A DNA stretch of 64,000 nt from Streptomyces misionensis (GCF_007896895.1 NZ_VOGW01000013.1:52877-116876), one strand, 5' to 3'. Positions 41,865 through 51,062 are shown, counted from the stretch's first letter. Translations and numbers: made by a program. The notes: a model not told the origin generated them from the letters alone.

Positions 41865-44455
41865 AGGGTCTGCCTTTCTGGTTCCGCGTTGTCCGTTCCG
41901 GCGTCCCCGGGGGCGGGCTCGGCCGCCGTGCCGGGACCGGGCTGTGGCGAGGGGCGCGTTCCGCGCGGGCTGCGCAGGCTGAGGACCATGGTGAGTCCGC
42001 CGCCCGGCGTGTCCTCCGCGTTCAGGGTGCCGCCCATGGCCTCGGCGAAGCCGCGGGCGACCGCGAGGCCGAGCCCGACACCGGCGCCGCGCGGGGCGTC
42101 GCCGTACCGCTGGAAGGGCTCGAATATGCGGTCCTTGGCCGCGTCCGGCACGCCGGGGCCGCGGTCCACCACCCGCACCTCCACCCGGTCGGCGAGGGCG
42201 CTGGCGGAGACCAGGACGCGCCGTCCGGGCGGGCTGTACTTGACGGCGTTCTCCACCAGGTTGGCCACCGCGCGCTCCAGCAGTCCGGGGTCGGCCTGGA
42301 TCATCGGCAGCGTCTCGGGCACGTCCAGGTCGACGCTGTCCTCCGGCACCCCGCCCAGGGCCATCGGTACGACCTCGTCCACGTCGATCTCGCGGATCAG
42401 CGGGGTGACGGTGCCGGTCTGCAGGCGGGACATGTCGAGCAGGTTGCCGACGAGGTGGTCGAGCCGGTCGGCGCCCTCCTCGATTCCCTCCAGCAGTTCG
42501 GCCCGGTCCGCCTCGGACCAGTCGACGTCGTCGGAGCGCAGCGAGGAGACGGCGGCCTTGATCCCGGCCAGCGGGGTGCGCAGGTCGTGGCTGACGGCGG
42601 CGAGCAGGGCGGTGCGGATGCGGTTGCCCTCGGCGAGGGTGCGCGCCCGGTCGGCCTCCTCCTGGAGGCGGCGGTGGTCGAGGACGACGGCGGCCTGGGC
42701 GCCGAAGGCGGCGAGCACCCTGCGGTCCTCGGCGGGCAGCGGCCGGCCGGTGAGGGCGAGCGCCATGTGGTCGCCGACGGGCATGTCCACATCGGCGTCC
42801 TCGGGCCGCTCCAGGGCGGGCCCGAAGCCGGCCCGGCCCACGCAGTTCCAGGGCTCGACGTCGCTCTGCCGCTCCAGCAGGGCCGCCGACTCCATGGCGA
42901 AGGTCTCGCGGACCCGTTCCAGCAGCTCCTCCAGGCTGGTCTCGCCGCGCAGCACGTTGCCCGCGAGGAAGGAGAGGATCTCGGCCTCGGCGCGCAGCCG
43001 GGCCGCCTGGTGGGTGCGCCGGGCGGCGAGGTCCACCACCGAGGCCACCGACACGGCGACCCAGAAGAAGATCACTATGGCGACGATGTTCTTCGGGTCG
43101 GCGATGGTCCAGCGGTGCAGGGGCGGGGTGTAGAAGTAGTTCAGCAGCAGCGAGCCGAAGGCCACCGAGGCGAGCGCGGGCAGCAGGCCGCCGAGCAGGG
43201 CCGCCGCGACCGTGACGGCCAGGAACAGCAGCATGTCGTTGGCGAGGCCGATGTCGACGGTGATCAGCAGCAGCGCCAGCACCGCCGGGCCGCCGACCCC
43301 CGCGGCCCAGCCCGACAGGATGCGGGTGCGGCCGAGCCGGGCGCCGCGGGCCACCGGCAGCCCGCGCCCCTTGGCGACCTCCTCGTGGGTGACGATGTGG
43401 ACGTCGATGTCGGGCCCCGAGTCCCGGGCGACGGTGGCGCCGACGCCGGGCCCGAAGACGTACTGCCAGGCCTTGCGGCGCGAGGAGCCGAGCACGATCT
43501 GGGTGGCGTTGACGCCGCGCGCGAAGTCCAGCAACGCGGCCGGTATGTCGTCGCCGACCACATGGTGGAAGGTGCCGCCCAGGTCCTCGACGAGGGTCCG
43601 CTGGACGGCCAGTTCCTTCGGGGAGGCCGAGGTCAGCCCGTCGCTGCGGGCGATGTAGACGGCGAGGACCTCGCCGCCGGCGCCCTTCTCGGCGAGTCGC
43701 GCGGCCCGCCGGATCAGGGTGCGGCCCTCGGGTCCGCCGGTCAGGCCGACCACGATCCGCTCACGCGATCCCCAGATCCGGGAGACCCGGTGCTCGCTGC
43801 GGTACTGGTTCAGGTATTCGTCCACCCGGTCGGCGACCCACAGCAGCGCCAGTTCGCGCAGGGCGGTGAGGTTGCCGGGGCGGAAGTAGTTGGAGAGCGC
43901 CGCGTCGACCTTGTCCGGCTGGTAGATGTTGCCGTGCGCCATCCGGCGGCGCAGCGCCTCCGGGGACATGTCGACCAGCTCGATCTGGTCGGCCCGGCGT
44001 ACCACCTCGTCGGGCACGGTCTCGCGCTGGCGCACCCCGGTGATCGACTCGACGATGTCGCCGAGTGACTCCAGGTGCTGGATGTTGACGGTCGAGACCA
44101 CGTCGATCCCGGCGGCGAGCAGTTCCTGCACGTCCTGCCAGCGCTTGGCGTTGCGCGAGCCGGGGATGTTGGTGTGCGCGAGTTCGTCCACCAGGGCGAC
44201 GGCGGGCGCGCGGCGCAGTACGGCGTCCACGTCCATCTCGCCGAAGACGCCCCCGCGGTACTCCAGCTCCTTGCGGGGGACCTGCTCCAGGCCGTGCAGC
44301 ATCACCTCGGTCCGGGGCCGCTCGTGATGCTCGACGAAGGCCACCACGCAGTCGGTGCCCCGCTCGGTACGGCGATGGGCCTCGGCCAGCATCGCGTACG
44401 TCTTGCCCACACCCGGTGCCGCGCCGAGATAGATCCGAAGCTTCCCGCGTGCCAT
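41861..44455 (-). CDS. kdpD: KdpD potassium sensor kinase
   Basis: This 864-residue sensor has an N-terminal KdpD domain with Walker A GAAPGVGKT (residues 11-19) and LVDELAHTNIPGSRNAKRWQ. A universal-stress-like domain follows, then four close membrane helices (AVLALLLITVDIGLANDMLL and onwards), a GAF-like region, the H-box AAVSHDLRTPLAG near residue 620, and a C-terminal ATPase domain (NLVENAVKYSPPG). The ATG at 44455 gives MARGKLRIYLG, the standard start. It senses potassium limitation or turgor and phosphorylates KdpE. Confidence 0.94.
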   Translation of the reverse strand: MARGKLRIYLGAAPGVGKTYAMLAEAHRRTERGTDCVVAFVEHHERPRTEVMLHGLEQVPRKELEYRGGVFGEMDVDAVLRRAPAVALVDELAHTNIPGSRNAKRWQDVQELLAAGIDVVSTVNIQHLESLGDIVESITGVRQRETVPDEVVRRADQIELVDMSPEALRRRMAHGNIYQPDKVDAALSNYFRPGNLTALRELALLWVADRVDEYLNQYRSEHRVSRIWGSRERIVVGLTGGPEGRTLIRRAARLAEKGAGGEVLAVYIARSDGLTSASPKELAVQRTLVEDLGGTFHHVVGDDIPAALLDFARGVNATQIVLGSSRRKAWQYVFGPGVGATVARDSGPDIDVHIVTHEEVAKGRGLPVARGARLGRTRILSGWAAGVGGPAVLALLLITVDIGLANDMLLFLAVTVAAALLGGLLPALASVAFGSLLLNYFYTPPLHRWTIADPKNIVAIVIFFWVAVSVASVVDLAARRTHQAARLRAEAEILSFLAGNVLRGETSLEELLERVRETFAMESAALLERQSDVEPWNCVGRAGFGPALERPEDADVDMPVGDHMALALTGRPLPAEDRRVLAAFGAQAAVVLDHRRLQEEADRARTLAEGNRIRTALLAAVSHDLRTPLAGIKAAVSSLRSDDVDWSEADRAELLEGIEEGADRLDHLVGNLLDMSRLQTGTVTPLIREIDVDEVVPMALGGVPEDSVDLDVPETLPMIQADPGLLERAVANLVENAVKYSPPGRRVLVSASALADRVEVRVVDRGPGVPDAAKDRIFEPFQRYGDAPRGAGVGLGLAVARGFAEAMGGTLNAEDTPGGGLTMVLSLRSPRGTRPSPQPGPGTAAEPAPGDAGTDNAEPERQTL

Positions 44456-44580
44456 GGCTCCATTGTCTTCCGGTGACCCGTGTGTACGCAGCGTCGACCT
44501 TACGGCCAACGATGCGGACAAACCGGACGGGACGCGGAGGGCGGGGAGTCTTTGACGGAACCCTGATGGGGGTCCGGCCG

Positions 44581-45285
44581 TCACCGGCCCACGATCTCGC
44601 CGTCGTGGAGTTCCAGCACCCGGTCGGCCAGGCCGATGAGGGCCGCGTCGTGGGTGGCGACCAGGACGGCGGGGGGTGTTCCGGGGGCGTCGCCCGCCTC
44701 GGGGGACTCGCCGTGCACGACGGCGCGCAGCAGCTCCATGACGGCGTGGCCGGTCTCGGCGTCCAGCTGGCCGGTCGGCTCGTCGGCGATCAGCAGGGCC
44801 GGGCGGTTGGCGAGCGCGCGGGCGATGGCGACCCGCTGCTGCTGGCCGCCGGACAGCTCACCGGGCCGCTGCCCGGCGTGCTCCGCCAGCCCCACCTGGG
44901 ACAGCAGCGACGTCACGCGCTCCTCGCGCTTGCGGGCTTCGGTCCGTCGCAGCCGCAGCGGCACGCCCACGTTCTCGGCCGCGGTGAGGATCGGGATCAG
45001 CCCGAAGGACTGGAACACGAAGCCGATCCGATCCCGGCGCAGCGGCAGCAGCTCGTCCTCCCCCAGCTCCGCCAGCGGCCGCCCGTCCACCTCGACCCGC
45101 CCCTGGTCGGGGGTGTCGAGCCCGCCCACGATGTTGAGCAGCGTGGTCTTGCCGGACCCCGAGCGCCCCTTGAGCGCGACGAGTTCACCCGGGCGCACTT
45201 CGAAGGAGACCCCGCGCAGGGCGTGCACGGCGGCCGCGCCCCGCCCGTACGACTTGTGGATCCCCTCCACCCGCACCATGACCAT
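44581..45285 (-). CDS. ABC transporter ATP-binding protein (MacB/LolD type)
   Basis: This 234-residue ATPase has Walker A GRSGSGKTTLL, Q-loop FVFQSFGLIPILTAAENV, signature ELSGGQQQRVAIARAL, Walker B LLIADEPTGQLD and the H-loop ATHDAAL. It is of the type that pairs with FtsX/MacB-like permeases, yet no permease gene is adjacent in this window, which is unusual. It starts with MVMVRVEGI. Confidence 0.88.
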   Translation of the reverse strand: MVMVRVEGIHKSYGRGAAAVHALRGVSFEVRPGELVALKGRSGSGKTTLLNIVGGLDTPDQGRVEVDGRPLAELGEDELLPLRRDRIGFVFQSFGLIPILTAAENVGVPLRLRRTEARKREERVTSLLSQVGLAEHAGQRPGELSGGQQQRVAIARALANRPALLIADEPTGQLDAETGHAVMELLRAVVHGESPEAGDAPGTPPAVLVATHDAALIGLADRVLELHDGEIVGR

Positions 45286-45388
45286 GTCGCCTCCCCCGTG
45301 GGCAGGGCGCCAGTATCACCGAGCGGGGCACGGCCCGGAAGGGGCGCGGGGACCGTATCCGCCCGCGGCCGCGCGGCGACCGCGAAAA

Positions 45389-45416
45389 CGGGCCGTGCCC
45401 CGAGGGGCACGGCCCG
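45389..45416 (-). terminator. strong hairpin with T tract on the minus strand
   Basis: A 13-bp stem pairs CGGGCCGTGCCCC (45389-45401) with GGGGCACGGCCCG (45404-45416); the last pairs probably open to form a small loop. On the minus strand it is followed by TTTTCG, so it terminates the thioesterase-dut-DUF3710 transcript some 240 bases after the DUF3710 stop. Confidence 0.8.
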
Positions 45417-45507
45417 TGCACCCCTGCCGGGCAGGCGGAGCGGCCAGTGCTGTGGCCGGAGAGGTCTGCCGGGCGTCGCGAGCCGGTGAACCTTTCCGGT
45501 CACTTTC

Positions 45508-45649
45508 GTTTGGATCAGGCCGGATCAGGGAGCGGGGTCCGGTGCGTGCAGATGCAAGGCGGAGGAGGGAGTCGACTTGGCGCGTCGGCGACTGACGACA
45601 ACGCGGCAGGTGCGCGTGCCGGGCCCCGCGAGCCCGGCCTGATCCGAAC
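45508..45649 (-). ncRNA. candidate structured 3'-UTR RNA with long paired ends
   Basis: Sixteen-base arms at 45508-45523 and 45634-45649 are inverted repeats at 15 of 16 positions (core GGATCAGGCCGG), enclosing 110 bases with purine-rich AAGGCGGAGGAGGGAGTCG. No protein is encoded. The element lies directly after the DUF3710 stop and before the terminator at 45389, so it would be part of a long 3' UTR or a processed small RNA. I cannot test conservation here. Confidence 0.35.
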
Positions 45650-45657
45650 GAGAGGCC

Positions 45658-46422
45658 CTAGCGGACTTCCGTGATCTCCGGTCCGCGCTGCAACTGCCCC
45701 ATCCCGCCGGAGAACCGCGAGGACTCCTCCTGCTGCACGCCCTCGGGGACCATCTGCGCGTCGTTCGGCAGCTTGAGCACGATCGGGTCGCGGGGCGCCA
45801 TCGGGCCCTCGCCGCGGACCACGACGGTGTCCCGGAAGATCTGCTCCAGCAGCCCGGCGGCCTGCGGCTGCACCGCGCCCTGGCCGGAGATCACTCCGCG
45901 CAGGAACCAGCGGGGGCCGTCCACACCGACGAACCGCACCACCTGGAAGCCGCCCGTGCCGTCCGGCAGCTGGACCGGCACCTGGGCGCGCAGCTCCCAG
46001 CCGAGCGGGCCCTCGACCTCGTCGACGATGCCACCCTGCTGGGTGATGCCGGACGCGATCTCCTCGCGGACCTCGCCCCAGATGCCCTCGCGCTTGGGCG
46101 CGGCGAAGGCCTGGAGCTGGACGGCGCTGTCGTTCAGGACGACGGTGGCGGCCACGATCGCGTCACCGGCGACCTCGACCCGCAGCTCCATGCCGTCCAC
46201 GCCCGGCACGAACAGTCCCCCGAGGTCCACCCGGCCCTCGGCCGGGTCGCGCACCTCGGTGCTGTCCCACGGCCCCTCGGGCCGGGGACCGGGCTCCAGC
46301 CGGACGCGTTCGCGCTCGGCCTCCGCTTCCTCGTCCGCCTCGGTGTCGACGCTGTCGACGACCTGCTCGGCCTCGCCGGCCGCGTCCTCGGCGGCACCCT
46401 TCTTGTTGCGACGTCCGAACAC
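45658..46422 (-). CDS. DUF3710 domain protein
   Basis: This 254-residue soluble protein begins at a GTG (VFGRRNKKG) behind GGAAGGA. A charged, Glu-rich N-terminal 50 residues are followed by the conserved domain: RVDLGGLFVPGVDGMELRV, QLQAFAAPKREGIWGEVREE, and GPRWFLRGVISGQGA. It is conserved next to dut in actinobacteria; its function is not known. It ends the thioesterase-dut-DUF3710 operon. Confidence 0.85.
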   Translation of the reverse strand: MFGRRNKKGAAEDAAGEAEQVVDSVDTEADEEAEAERERVRLEPGPRPEGPWDSTEVRDPAEGRVDLGGLFVPGVDGMELRVEVAGDAIVAATVVLNDSAVQLQAFAAPKREGIWGEVREEIASGITQQGGIVDEVEGPLGWELRAQVPVQLPDGTGGFQVVRFVGVDGPRWFLRGVISGQGAVQPQAAGLLEQIFRDTVVVRGEGPMAPRDPIVLKLPNDAQMVPEGVQQEESSRFSGGMGQLQRGPEITEVR

Positions 46423-46423
46423 G

Positions 46424-46984
46424 TCACTGTCCTTCCCGGTCGGATACGACCGAAGCGTATCGATTCCCACCCGCCGGACCGCTGTTGGCGGACCGGCCGC
46501 TTGTGCCGCTCTCGTCGCCCACCGCGGCATGGCCACCGGTGGACCCGAAGCCCCCTTCGGCCCGCGCAGAGCCGGGAAGCTCCGCCACCTCCTGGAAGCG
46601 GACCCGCTCGACCTGCTGGACGACCAGTTGGGCAATCCGGTCGAAGCGCTCGAACCGCACACTCTCGCGCGGGTCGAGATTCACCACGATCACCTTGATC
46701 TCCCCACGGTACCCGGCATCAACCGTCCCCGGGGCATTCACGAGGGCGACACCGCAGCGGGCGGCGAGACCGGAACGCGGGTGCACGAAGGCCGCGTACC
46801 CCTCCGGGAGGGCGATCGACACGCCCGTGGGCAGAACGGCCCGCTCCCCGGGTCCCAGTTCGCACGCCTCGGTGGTGCGCAGATCGGCGCCGGCGTCCCC
46901 GGGGTGCTCGTAGGCCGGAAGCGGTACGTCCGGGTCCACGCGCCTGAGCAGGACGTCGAGCGGGGCACGGCCGGCGGGGCTCAC
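46424..46984 (-). CDS. dut: deoxyuridine triphosphatase
   Basis: This 186-residue trimeric dUTPase hydrolyses dUTP to dUMP. The five motifs are visible: PGDAGADL, VHPRSGLA, GTVDAGYRGE, ERFDRIAQLVV, and EGGFGSTGG near the C terminus. A Ser/Gly-rich extension of about 30 residues follows the last motif. The GTG start overlaps the thioesterase stop by 4 bases. Confidence 0.93.
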   Translation of the reverse strand: MSPAGRAPLDVLLRRVDPDVPLPAYEHPGDAGADLRTTEACELGPGERAVLPTGVSIALPEGYAAFVHPRSGLAARCGVALVNAPGTVDAGYRGEIKVIVVNLDPRESVRFERFDRIAQLVVQQVERVRFQEVAELPGSARAEGGFGSTGGHAAVGDESGTSGRSANSGPAGGNRYASVVSDREGQ

Positions 46985-47565
46985 GGGTTCACCTCGAAGG
47001 CGCGGGCCCGGCGGACCTGGTCGGGGTCGTTCATGGCGGCCTGGATCTCCTCGGGGCGGCCGTGGTCGACGAAGTGGTCGACCTTCACCTCGACGAAGAG
47101 GGCGTCGGCGCGGACGGCGACCGGCCCCTCGGGGCCGTCGAGGCGGCCGACGGCGGTGGAGTAGATCTTCCGCCCGGCGACGGCGGTGACCTCGGCCTCC
47201 AGGTGGAGCGTGGTGCCGACGGGCACGGGCCGCAGGTAGTCCGTCTCCAGGCGGCCGGTGACGGCGATGGTGCGCAGCAGCCAGTTCAGCGAGCCCAGGG
47301 TCTCGTCCAGTGCGGTGGCCAGCACCCCGCCGTGCGCGAGGCCGGGGGCGCCCTGGTGGGCGGCCTGGACGGTGAACTCGGCGGTCAGCGAGACACCCTC
47401 GCCCGCCCGTGCCTCCAGGTGCAGCCCGTGCGGCTGTCCGGGGCCGCAGCCGAAGCAGTGTTCGTAGTGGGCGCCGAGAAGCTCCCCGGGCGCGGGCGCG
47501 TCGGGGTGCCGTACCGGTTTCACCGCGTCGGCGGGGGGCTGAAGGCTTGCGGAACTACCACTCAC
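46981..47565 (-). CDS. PaaI-family hotdog thioesterase
   Basis: This 194-residue protein has a single hotdog fold. AHYEHCFGCGPGQPHGLHL near the start, with a Cys pair, then APGLAHGGVLATALDETLG, the family motif with the catalytic acid, and VGTTLHLEAEVTAVAGRKIY. It probably hydrolyses a small acyl-CoA. The GTG start is at 47565. It is the first gene of the operon with dut and DUF3710. Confidence 0.82.
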   Translation of the reverse strand: MSGSSASLQPPADAVKPVRHPDAPAPGELLGAHYEHCFGCGPGQPHGLHLEARAGEGVSLTAEFTVQAAHQGAPGLAHGGVLATALDETLGSLNWLLRTIAVTGRLETDYLRPVPVGTTLHLEAEVTAVAGRKIYSTAVGRLDGPEGPVAVRADALFVEVKVDHFVDHGRPEEIQAAMNDPDQVRRARAFEVNP

Positions 47566-47677
47566 AGCCGCAGACCTTACCCGTCCGTCCGCCGCCCATC
47601 ACCGCCCCGCCCGCGGTGCCCTGCACCGGCTCCCCCTGGTTCCGGGGCATCCGGCTCCCCGTGCCAAGCTTGGCTTC

Positions 47678-48166
47678 ATGCAGCACTCCGCCACCCCGTA
47701 CGAAGAACGCCTCACCGCCCCCCGCTCGTGGTGGCTGATCAGCCTTCTCGTCGGCGTCTCGTTCGCCCTGATCCTGTTCCCCTTCGGCACCCTGCCGATC
47801 CTCGGCGGCCTGGTCGGCGGCACGGCCGCGTCCGCGGTGGTCGCCAGCGCGTACGGCTCCCCGCGCATCCGCGTGGTGGGCGACTCGCTGATCGCGGGCG
47901 AGGCGAAGATCCCGGTGTCGGCGCTGGGCGAGTCGGAGGTGCTGGACCCGGAGGAGGCCCGCGCCTGGCGCACGCACAAGGCGGACGTGCGCGCGTTCCT
48001 GCTGCTGCGCGCGTACATCCCCCGGGCGCTGCGGGTAATCGTGACGGACCCCGACGACCCGACGCCGTACCTGTACCTGTCGACGCGGGAGCCCGAGCGG
48101 CTGGCGGCGGCGATCGAGGCGGCACGCGCGGCCAACGCCCCGAGCGCGCCGGAGAACCGCGCCTGA
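47678..48166 (+). CDS. DUF3093 membrane protein
   Basis: This 162-residue protein has two close hydrophobic helices at residues 17-60 (WWLISLLVGVSFALILFPFG and onwards), followed by a soluble domain: RIRVVGDSLIAGEAKIPVSA, and YLYLSTREPERLAAAIEAAR at the end. It is a conserved actinobacterial family of unknown function, divergent from the dut operon. Confidence 0.82.
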   Translation: MQHSATPYEERLTAPRSWWLISLLVGVSFALILFPFGTLPILGGLVGGTAASAVVASAYGSPRIRVVGDSLIAGEAKIPVSALGESEVLDPEEARAWRTHKADVRAFLLLRAYIPRALRVIVTDPDDPTPYLYLSTREPERLAAAIEAARAANAPSAPENRA

Positions 48167-48181
48167 GAAGTTCGTGAGAAG

Positions 48182-49096
48182 TCAGAGTTCCTTGGGCAGA
48201 TCGCGCATCTTCAGCGGCTCGGCAGGCTGATCCAGGGGCGGCTGCTGCTCCAGCTCCTCCCAGGGGACCTGGATCTTGCGCAGGTCGGCGCGGACGCGGG
48301 CCGCGAGTCTCCTGGTGTCCCGGCGGTTCAGGACCGCCCCGACCGCGGCGCCCACCATGAACGGCATCAGGGTGGGCATGTCGCGCACCATGCGCTTCAT
48401 GATCTGCTGGCGCAGTTCGCGCTTCATGCGGCCGCCGAGGGCCGCGTCGTACGTCGACGGCTTCGTCACGTCGATCCCGCGCTCCCCCGACCAGGAGGAC
48501 AGATACGCGGTGCTGCGGACCTTGAGGCCGCCGGGCGGGCGTACGCCGTAGACCTCGTGCAGTTCCGCGATGAGCTTCAGTTCGACCGCGGCGACCCCGG
48601 TGATCTCCGTGGCCAGTTCGGTCGGCAGGGCGGGCGGCACGGGCAGCATGGCCATCGCGCCGATGCCGGCCCCGATGGTCGAGGTGCCGGCCGCGGCGCC
48701 CGCCACCAGTTTGTCGGCCAGTTCCTCGGGGCCGAGGCCCGGGAACTGCCTGCGCAGCGTCGCGAGGTCGCGTACGGGCACACGCGGGGCGATGTCGATG
48801 ACCCGGTCCGCGAGGTGGGCCAGCCCCGCGCGGGCGCGGGAGCCGCTCCTGCGGGCGCCTTCCCGGGCGATGTCCCGGGCCTTGCCGCTGATGACCCGAA
48901 CCCGTCGCCTGGCGACGGGCGCGGGCCCCTGCTCCGGCGCCGGGTGGTCGGCCCGGTCCGCCGTCGGTTCGAGCGGGGCTCCCGCGGCCGGGGAGCCACG
49001 CTCGTCGTCACGCGCGCCGAATGAGCCGTCGAGCGGCCCTTGGTCCGCCTTCCGCTGGGAAAGGCGGCGCTTCCGGGGAGGGGTCGAGCCAGTCAT
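48182..49096 (-). CDS. conserved hypothetical protein with hydrophobic core
   Basis: This is a 304-residue protein. The first 75 residues are charged and low in complexity. About residues 120-190 hold a Gly/Ala-rich hydrophobic stretch (AAAGTSTIGAGIGAMAMLPV) followed by ELKLIAELHEVYG. Near residue 245 there is a second hydrophobic segment (LMPFMVGAAVGAVLN). The layout weakly recalls EcsC-type membrane-associated proteins. It starts 13 bases after the DUF4193 gene and probably shares its transcript. Confidence 0.7.
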   Translation of the reverse strand: MTGSTPPRKRRLSQRKADQGPLDGSFGARDDERGSPAAGAPLEPTADRADHPAPEQGPAPVARRRVRVISGKARDIAREGARRSGSRARAGLAHLADRVIDIAPRVPVRDLATLRRQFPGLGPEELADKLVAGAAAGTSTIGAGIGAMAMLPVPPALPTELATEITGVAAVELKLIAELHEVYGVRPPGGLKVRSTAYLSSWSGERGIDVTKPSTYDAALGGRMKRELRQQIMKRMVRDMPTLMPFMVGAAVGAVLNRRDTRRLAARVRADLRKIQVPWEELEQQPPLDQPAEPLKMRDLPKEL

Positions 49097-49109
49097 GGCC
49101 GACCCCTCC

Positions 49110-49406
49110 TCAGTCGCAGTCGCGGCAGATCGGCTGACCGTTCTTCTCGCGGGCCAGCTGGCTGCGGTGGTGGACCAGGAAGCAGCTCATGCAGGTGAAC
49201 TCGTCCTGCTGCTTCGGCAGGACCCGGACGGCCAGTTCCTCGTTCGAGAGGTCCGCTCCGGGCAGTTCGAGTCCCTCGGCGGCCTCGAACTCGTCGACGT
49301 CCACTGCGGAGGTGGTCTTGTCGTTCCGCCGGGCCTTCAGCTCTTCCAGGCTGTCCGAGTCGACGTCATCGTCGGTCTTGCGTGGAGTGTCGTAGTCGGT
49401 TGCCAT
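49110..49406 (-). CDS. DUF4193 zinc-ribbon-like protein
   Basis: This 98-residue acidic protein ends in a two-part Cys motif, CMSCFLVHHRSQL and CRDCD, that could bind zinc. The ATG at 49406 gives MATDYDTPRKTDDD, the usual family start. It is small and highly conserved in actinobacteria, of unknown function, and probably co-transcribed with the following gene. Confidence 0.85.
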   Translation of the reverse strand: MATDYDTPRKTDDDVDSDSLEELKARRNDKTTSAVDVDEFEAAEGLELPGADLSNEELAVRVLPKQQDEFTCMSCFLVHHRSQLAREKNGQPICRDCD

Positions 49407-49808
49407 ATCGCTCTCCCCCTCTGGGTGTCTGCGGTGTCTCCAGCGCACGTAACGCGTGAGAGGCCGGACTTGTGCCCGACCTGAGGCGGAGATTTTGCCT
49501 CACATCAAGGGCTGTTACTCAATCGACACCCAACCCGATCCCCCGAGAGTGATCGGCTTGGATGGCGGTGAGGACCGTACACGCTTCGAATACCGCACCT
49601 CAAAGGCGCCTCAACGTGTACTTCCCGTGATCAAGAGGCCTGAAAACCAGGACTTTCCGGGCTTTCTGCCATCTGTCATGATCACTGACAGTACATGGCC
49701 GGAAATCCGCCCATGTGATCGATCACACAGAGAGAAGCCCATTCGGCCTCTGGAAAATTCCGCGTCGAGCGAACATCCCTCGCGTGTGTCGATGTTTTCC
49801 GCTGCGGA
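49407..49808. other. intergenic region with DUF4193 promoter
   Basis: This is 402 bases between the cutS stop and the DUF4193 start, with much lower GC than the surroundings around 49500-49790. It contains the near-palindrome GTGATCGATCACA (49716-49728). No gene is supported; it should hold the promoter of the DUF4193 unit and a terminator for cutRS. Confidence 0.45.
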
Positions 49809-51056
49809 TCACAGCGGAAGTGTCACATGCATCACCAGGCCACCGCCCTCGCGGGGCCGGGCCGCGATGTGTCCGCCGTGCGCGCGGGCCACGGACCGCA
49901 CGATGGACAGGCCGAGGCCCACGCCCTTGTCGCTGCCCGTGCGCTCCGTGCGCAGCCGCCTGAAGGGCTCGAAAAGGTTGTCGATCTCATAGGCGGGCAC
50001 CACCGGACCGGTGTTCGAGACGGTGAGCACCGCCTGTCCGTGCCGGACCTCGGTGTCCACCTCGACCCAGCCGTCCTCGGCCACGTTGTAGCGCACGGCG
50101 TTCTGGACGAGGTTCAGCGCGATCCGCTCCAGGAGCACGCCGTTGCCCTGCACCACGGCCGGTCTGCGCTCGCCGCGGATCTCCACGCCCTTGGCCTCGG
50201 CCTCGGACCGCACCTGGTCGATGGCCTGGGTGGCCACCTCGGCCAGGTCGACCGGTTTGCGCTCCACGATCTGGTTGTCGCTGCGGGCGAGCAGCAGCAG
50301 GCCCTCGACCAGCTGTTCGCTGCGCTCGTTGGTGGCCAGCAGCGTCTTGCCGAGCTGCTGGAGCTCCACCGGCGCGTTCGGGTCGGAGAGGTGGACCTCC
50401 AGGAGCGTGCGGTTGATCGCGAGCGGGGTGCGCAGCTCGTGGGAGGCGTTGCCGACGAAGCGCTGCTGGGCGGTGAAGGCCCGCTGGAGGCGCTCCAGCA
50501 TCTCGTCGAAGGTGTCGGCCAGCTCCTTGAGCTCGTCGTCCGGGCCGTCCAGCTCGATCCGGCGGGACAGGTCGGAGCCGGCCACCGCGCGGGCGGTGCG
50601 GGTGATCCGGCCGAGCGGGGACAGCACCCGGCCCGCCATCGCGTACCCGAACGCGAAGGCGATCACGGCGAGGCCCAGCAGGGCCAGCAGCGAGCGGCTG
50701 AGCAGGTTGTCCAGGGCGACCTGGCGCTGGTGGTCCACGCACTGGCTGATCGCGTCGTTGAAGTCCGCCAGCGGCAGGCTGGTGGTGTTGATCGCGGGGC
50801 AGTTGTCGCTGGAGACCTTCAGCTCCTGGAAGCTGACGATCTTGAACAGCGGCTGGTTGCCGGTGCTGATGGCCTGCGCGGCCAGCAGGTAGATGATCGA
50901 CAGCAGCAGGATGCCGGCGATCAGGAACATGCCGCCGTACAGCAGGGTGAGCCGTATGCGGATGGTGGGCCGCAGCCACGGGAAGGGGGCCTGCGGCCGC
51001 CGGGGGTCCCAGGTGGGCTTGGGCGGCGCTTGCGGGGGTGCGGGTGTCGCGGCCAT
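49809..51056 (-). CDS. cutS: CutS sensor histidine kinase
   Basis: This 415-residue membrane kinase has helices at about residues 35-62 and 115-135 flanking a short extracytoplasmic domain with two Cys, Cys86 (SSDNCPAIN) and Cys106 (AISQCVDH). A HAMP domain follows, then the H-box VGNASHELRTPLAI near residue 205 and the ATPase domain (NLVQNAVRYN, SDKGVGLGLSIV). The sequence and its partner match CutRS of Streptomyces. The Cys pair fits the reported role in sensing extracellular disulfide state. Confidence 0.93.
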   Translation of the reverse strand: MAATPAPPQAPPKPTWDPRRPQAPFPWLRPTIRIRLTLLYGGMFLIAGILLLSIIYLLAAQAISTGNQPLFKIVSFQELKVSSDNCPAINTTSLPLADFNDAISQCVDHQRQVALDNLLSRSLLALLGLAVIAFAFGYAMAGRVLSPLGRITRTARAVAGSDLSRRIELDGPDDELKELADTFDEMLERLQRAFTAQQRFVGNASHELRTPLAINRTLLEVHLSDPNAPVELQQLGKTLLATNERSEQLVEGLLLLARSDNQIVERKPVDLAEVATQAIDQVRSEAEAKGVEIRGERRPAVVQGNGVLLERIALNLVQNAVRYNVAEDGWVEVDTEVRHGQAVLTVSNTGPVVPAYEIDNLFEPFRRLRTERTGSDKGVGLGLSIVRSVARAHGGHIAARPREGGGLVMHVTLPL

Positions 51057-51062
51057 GGCGGA

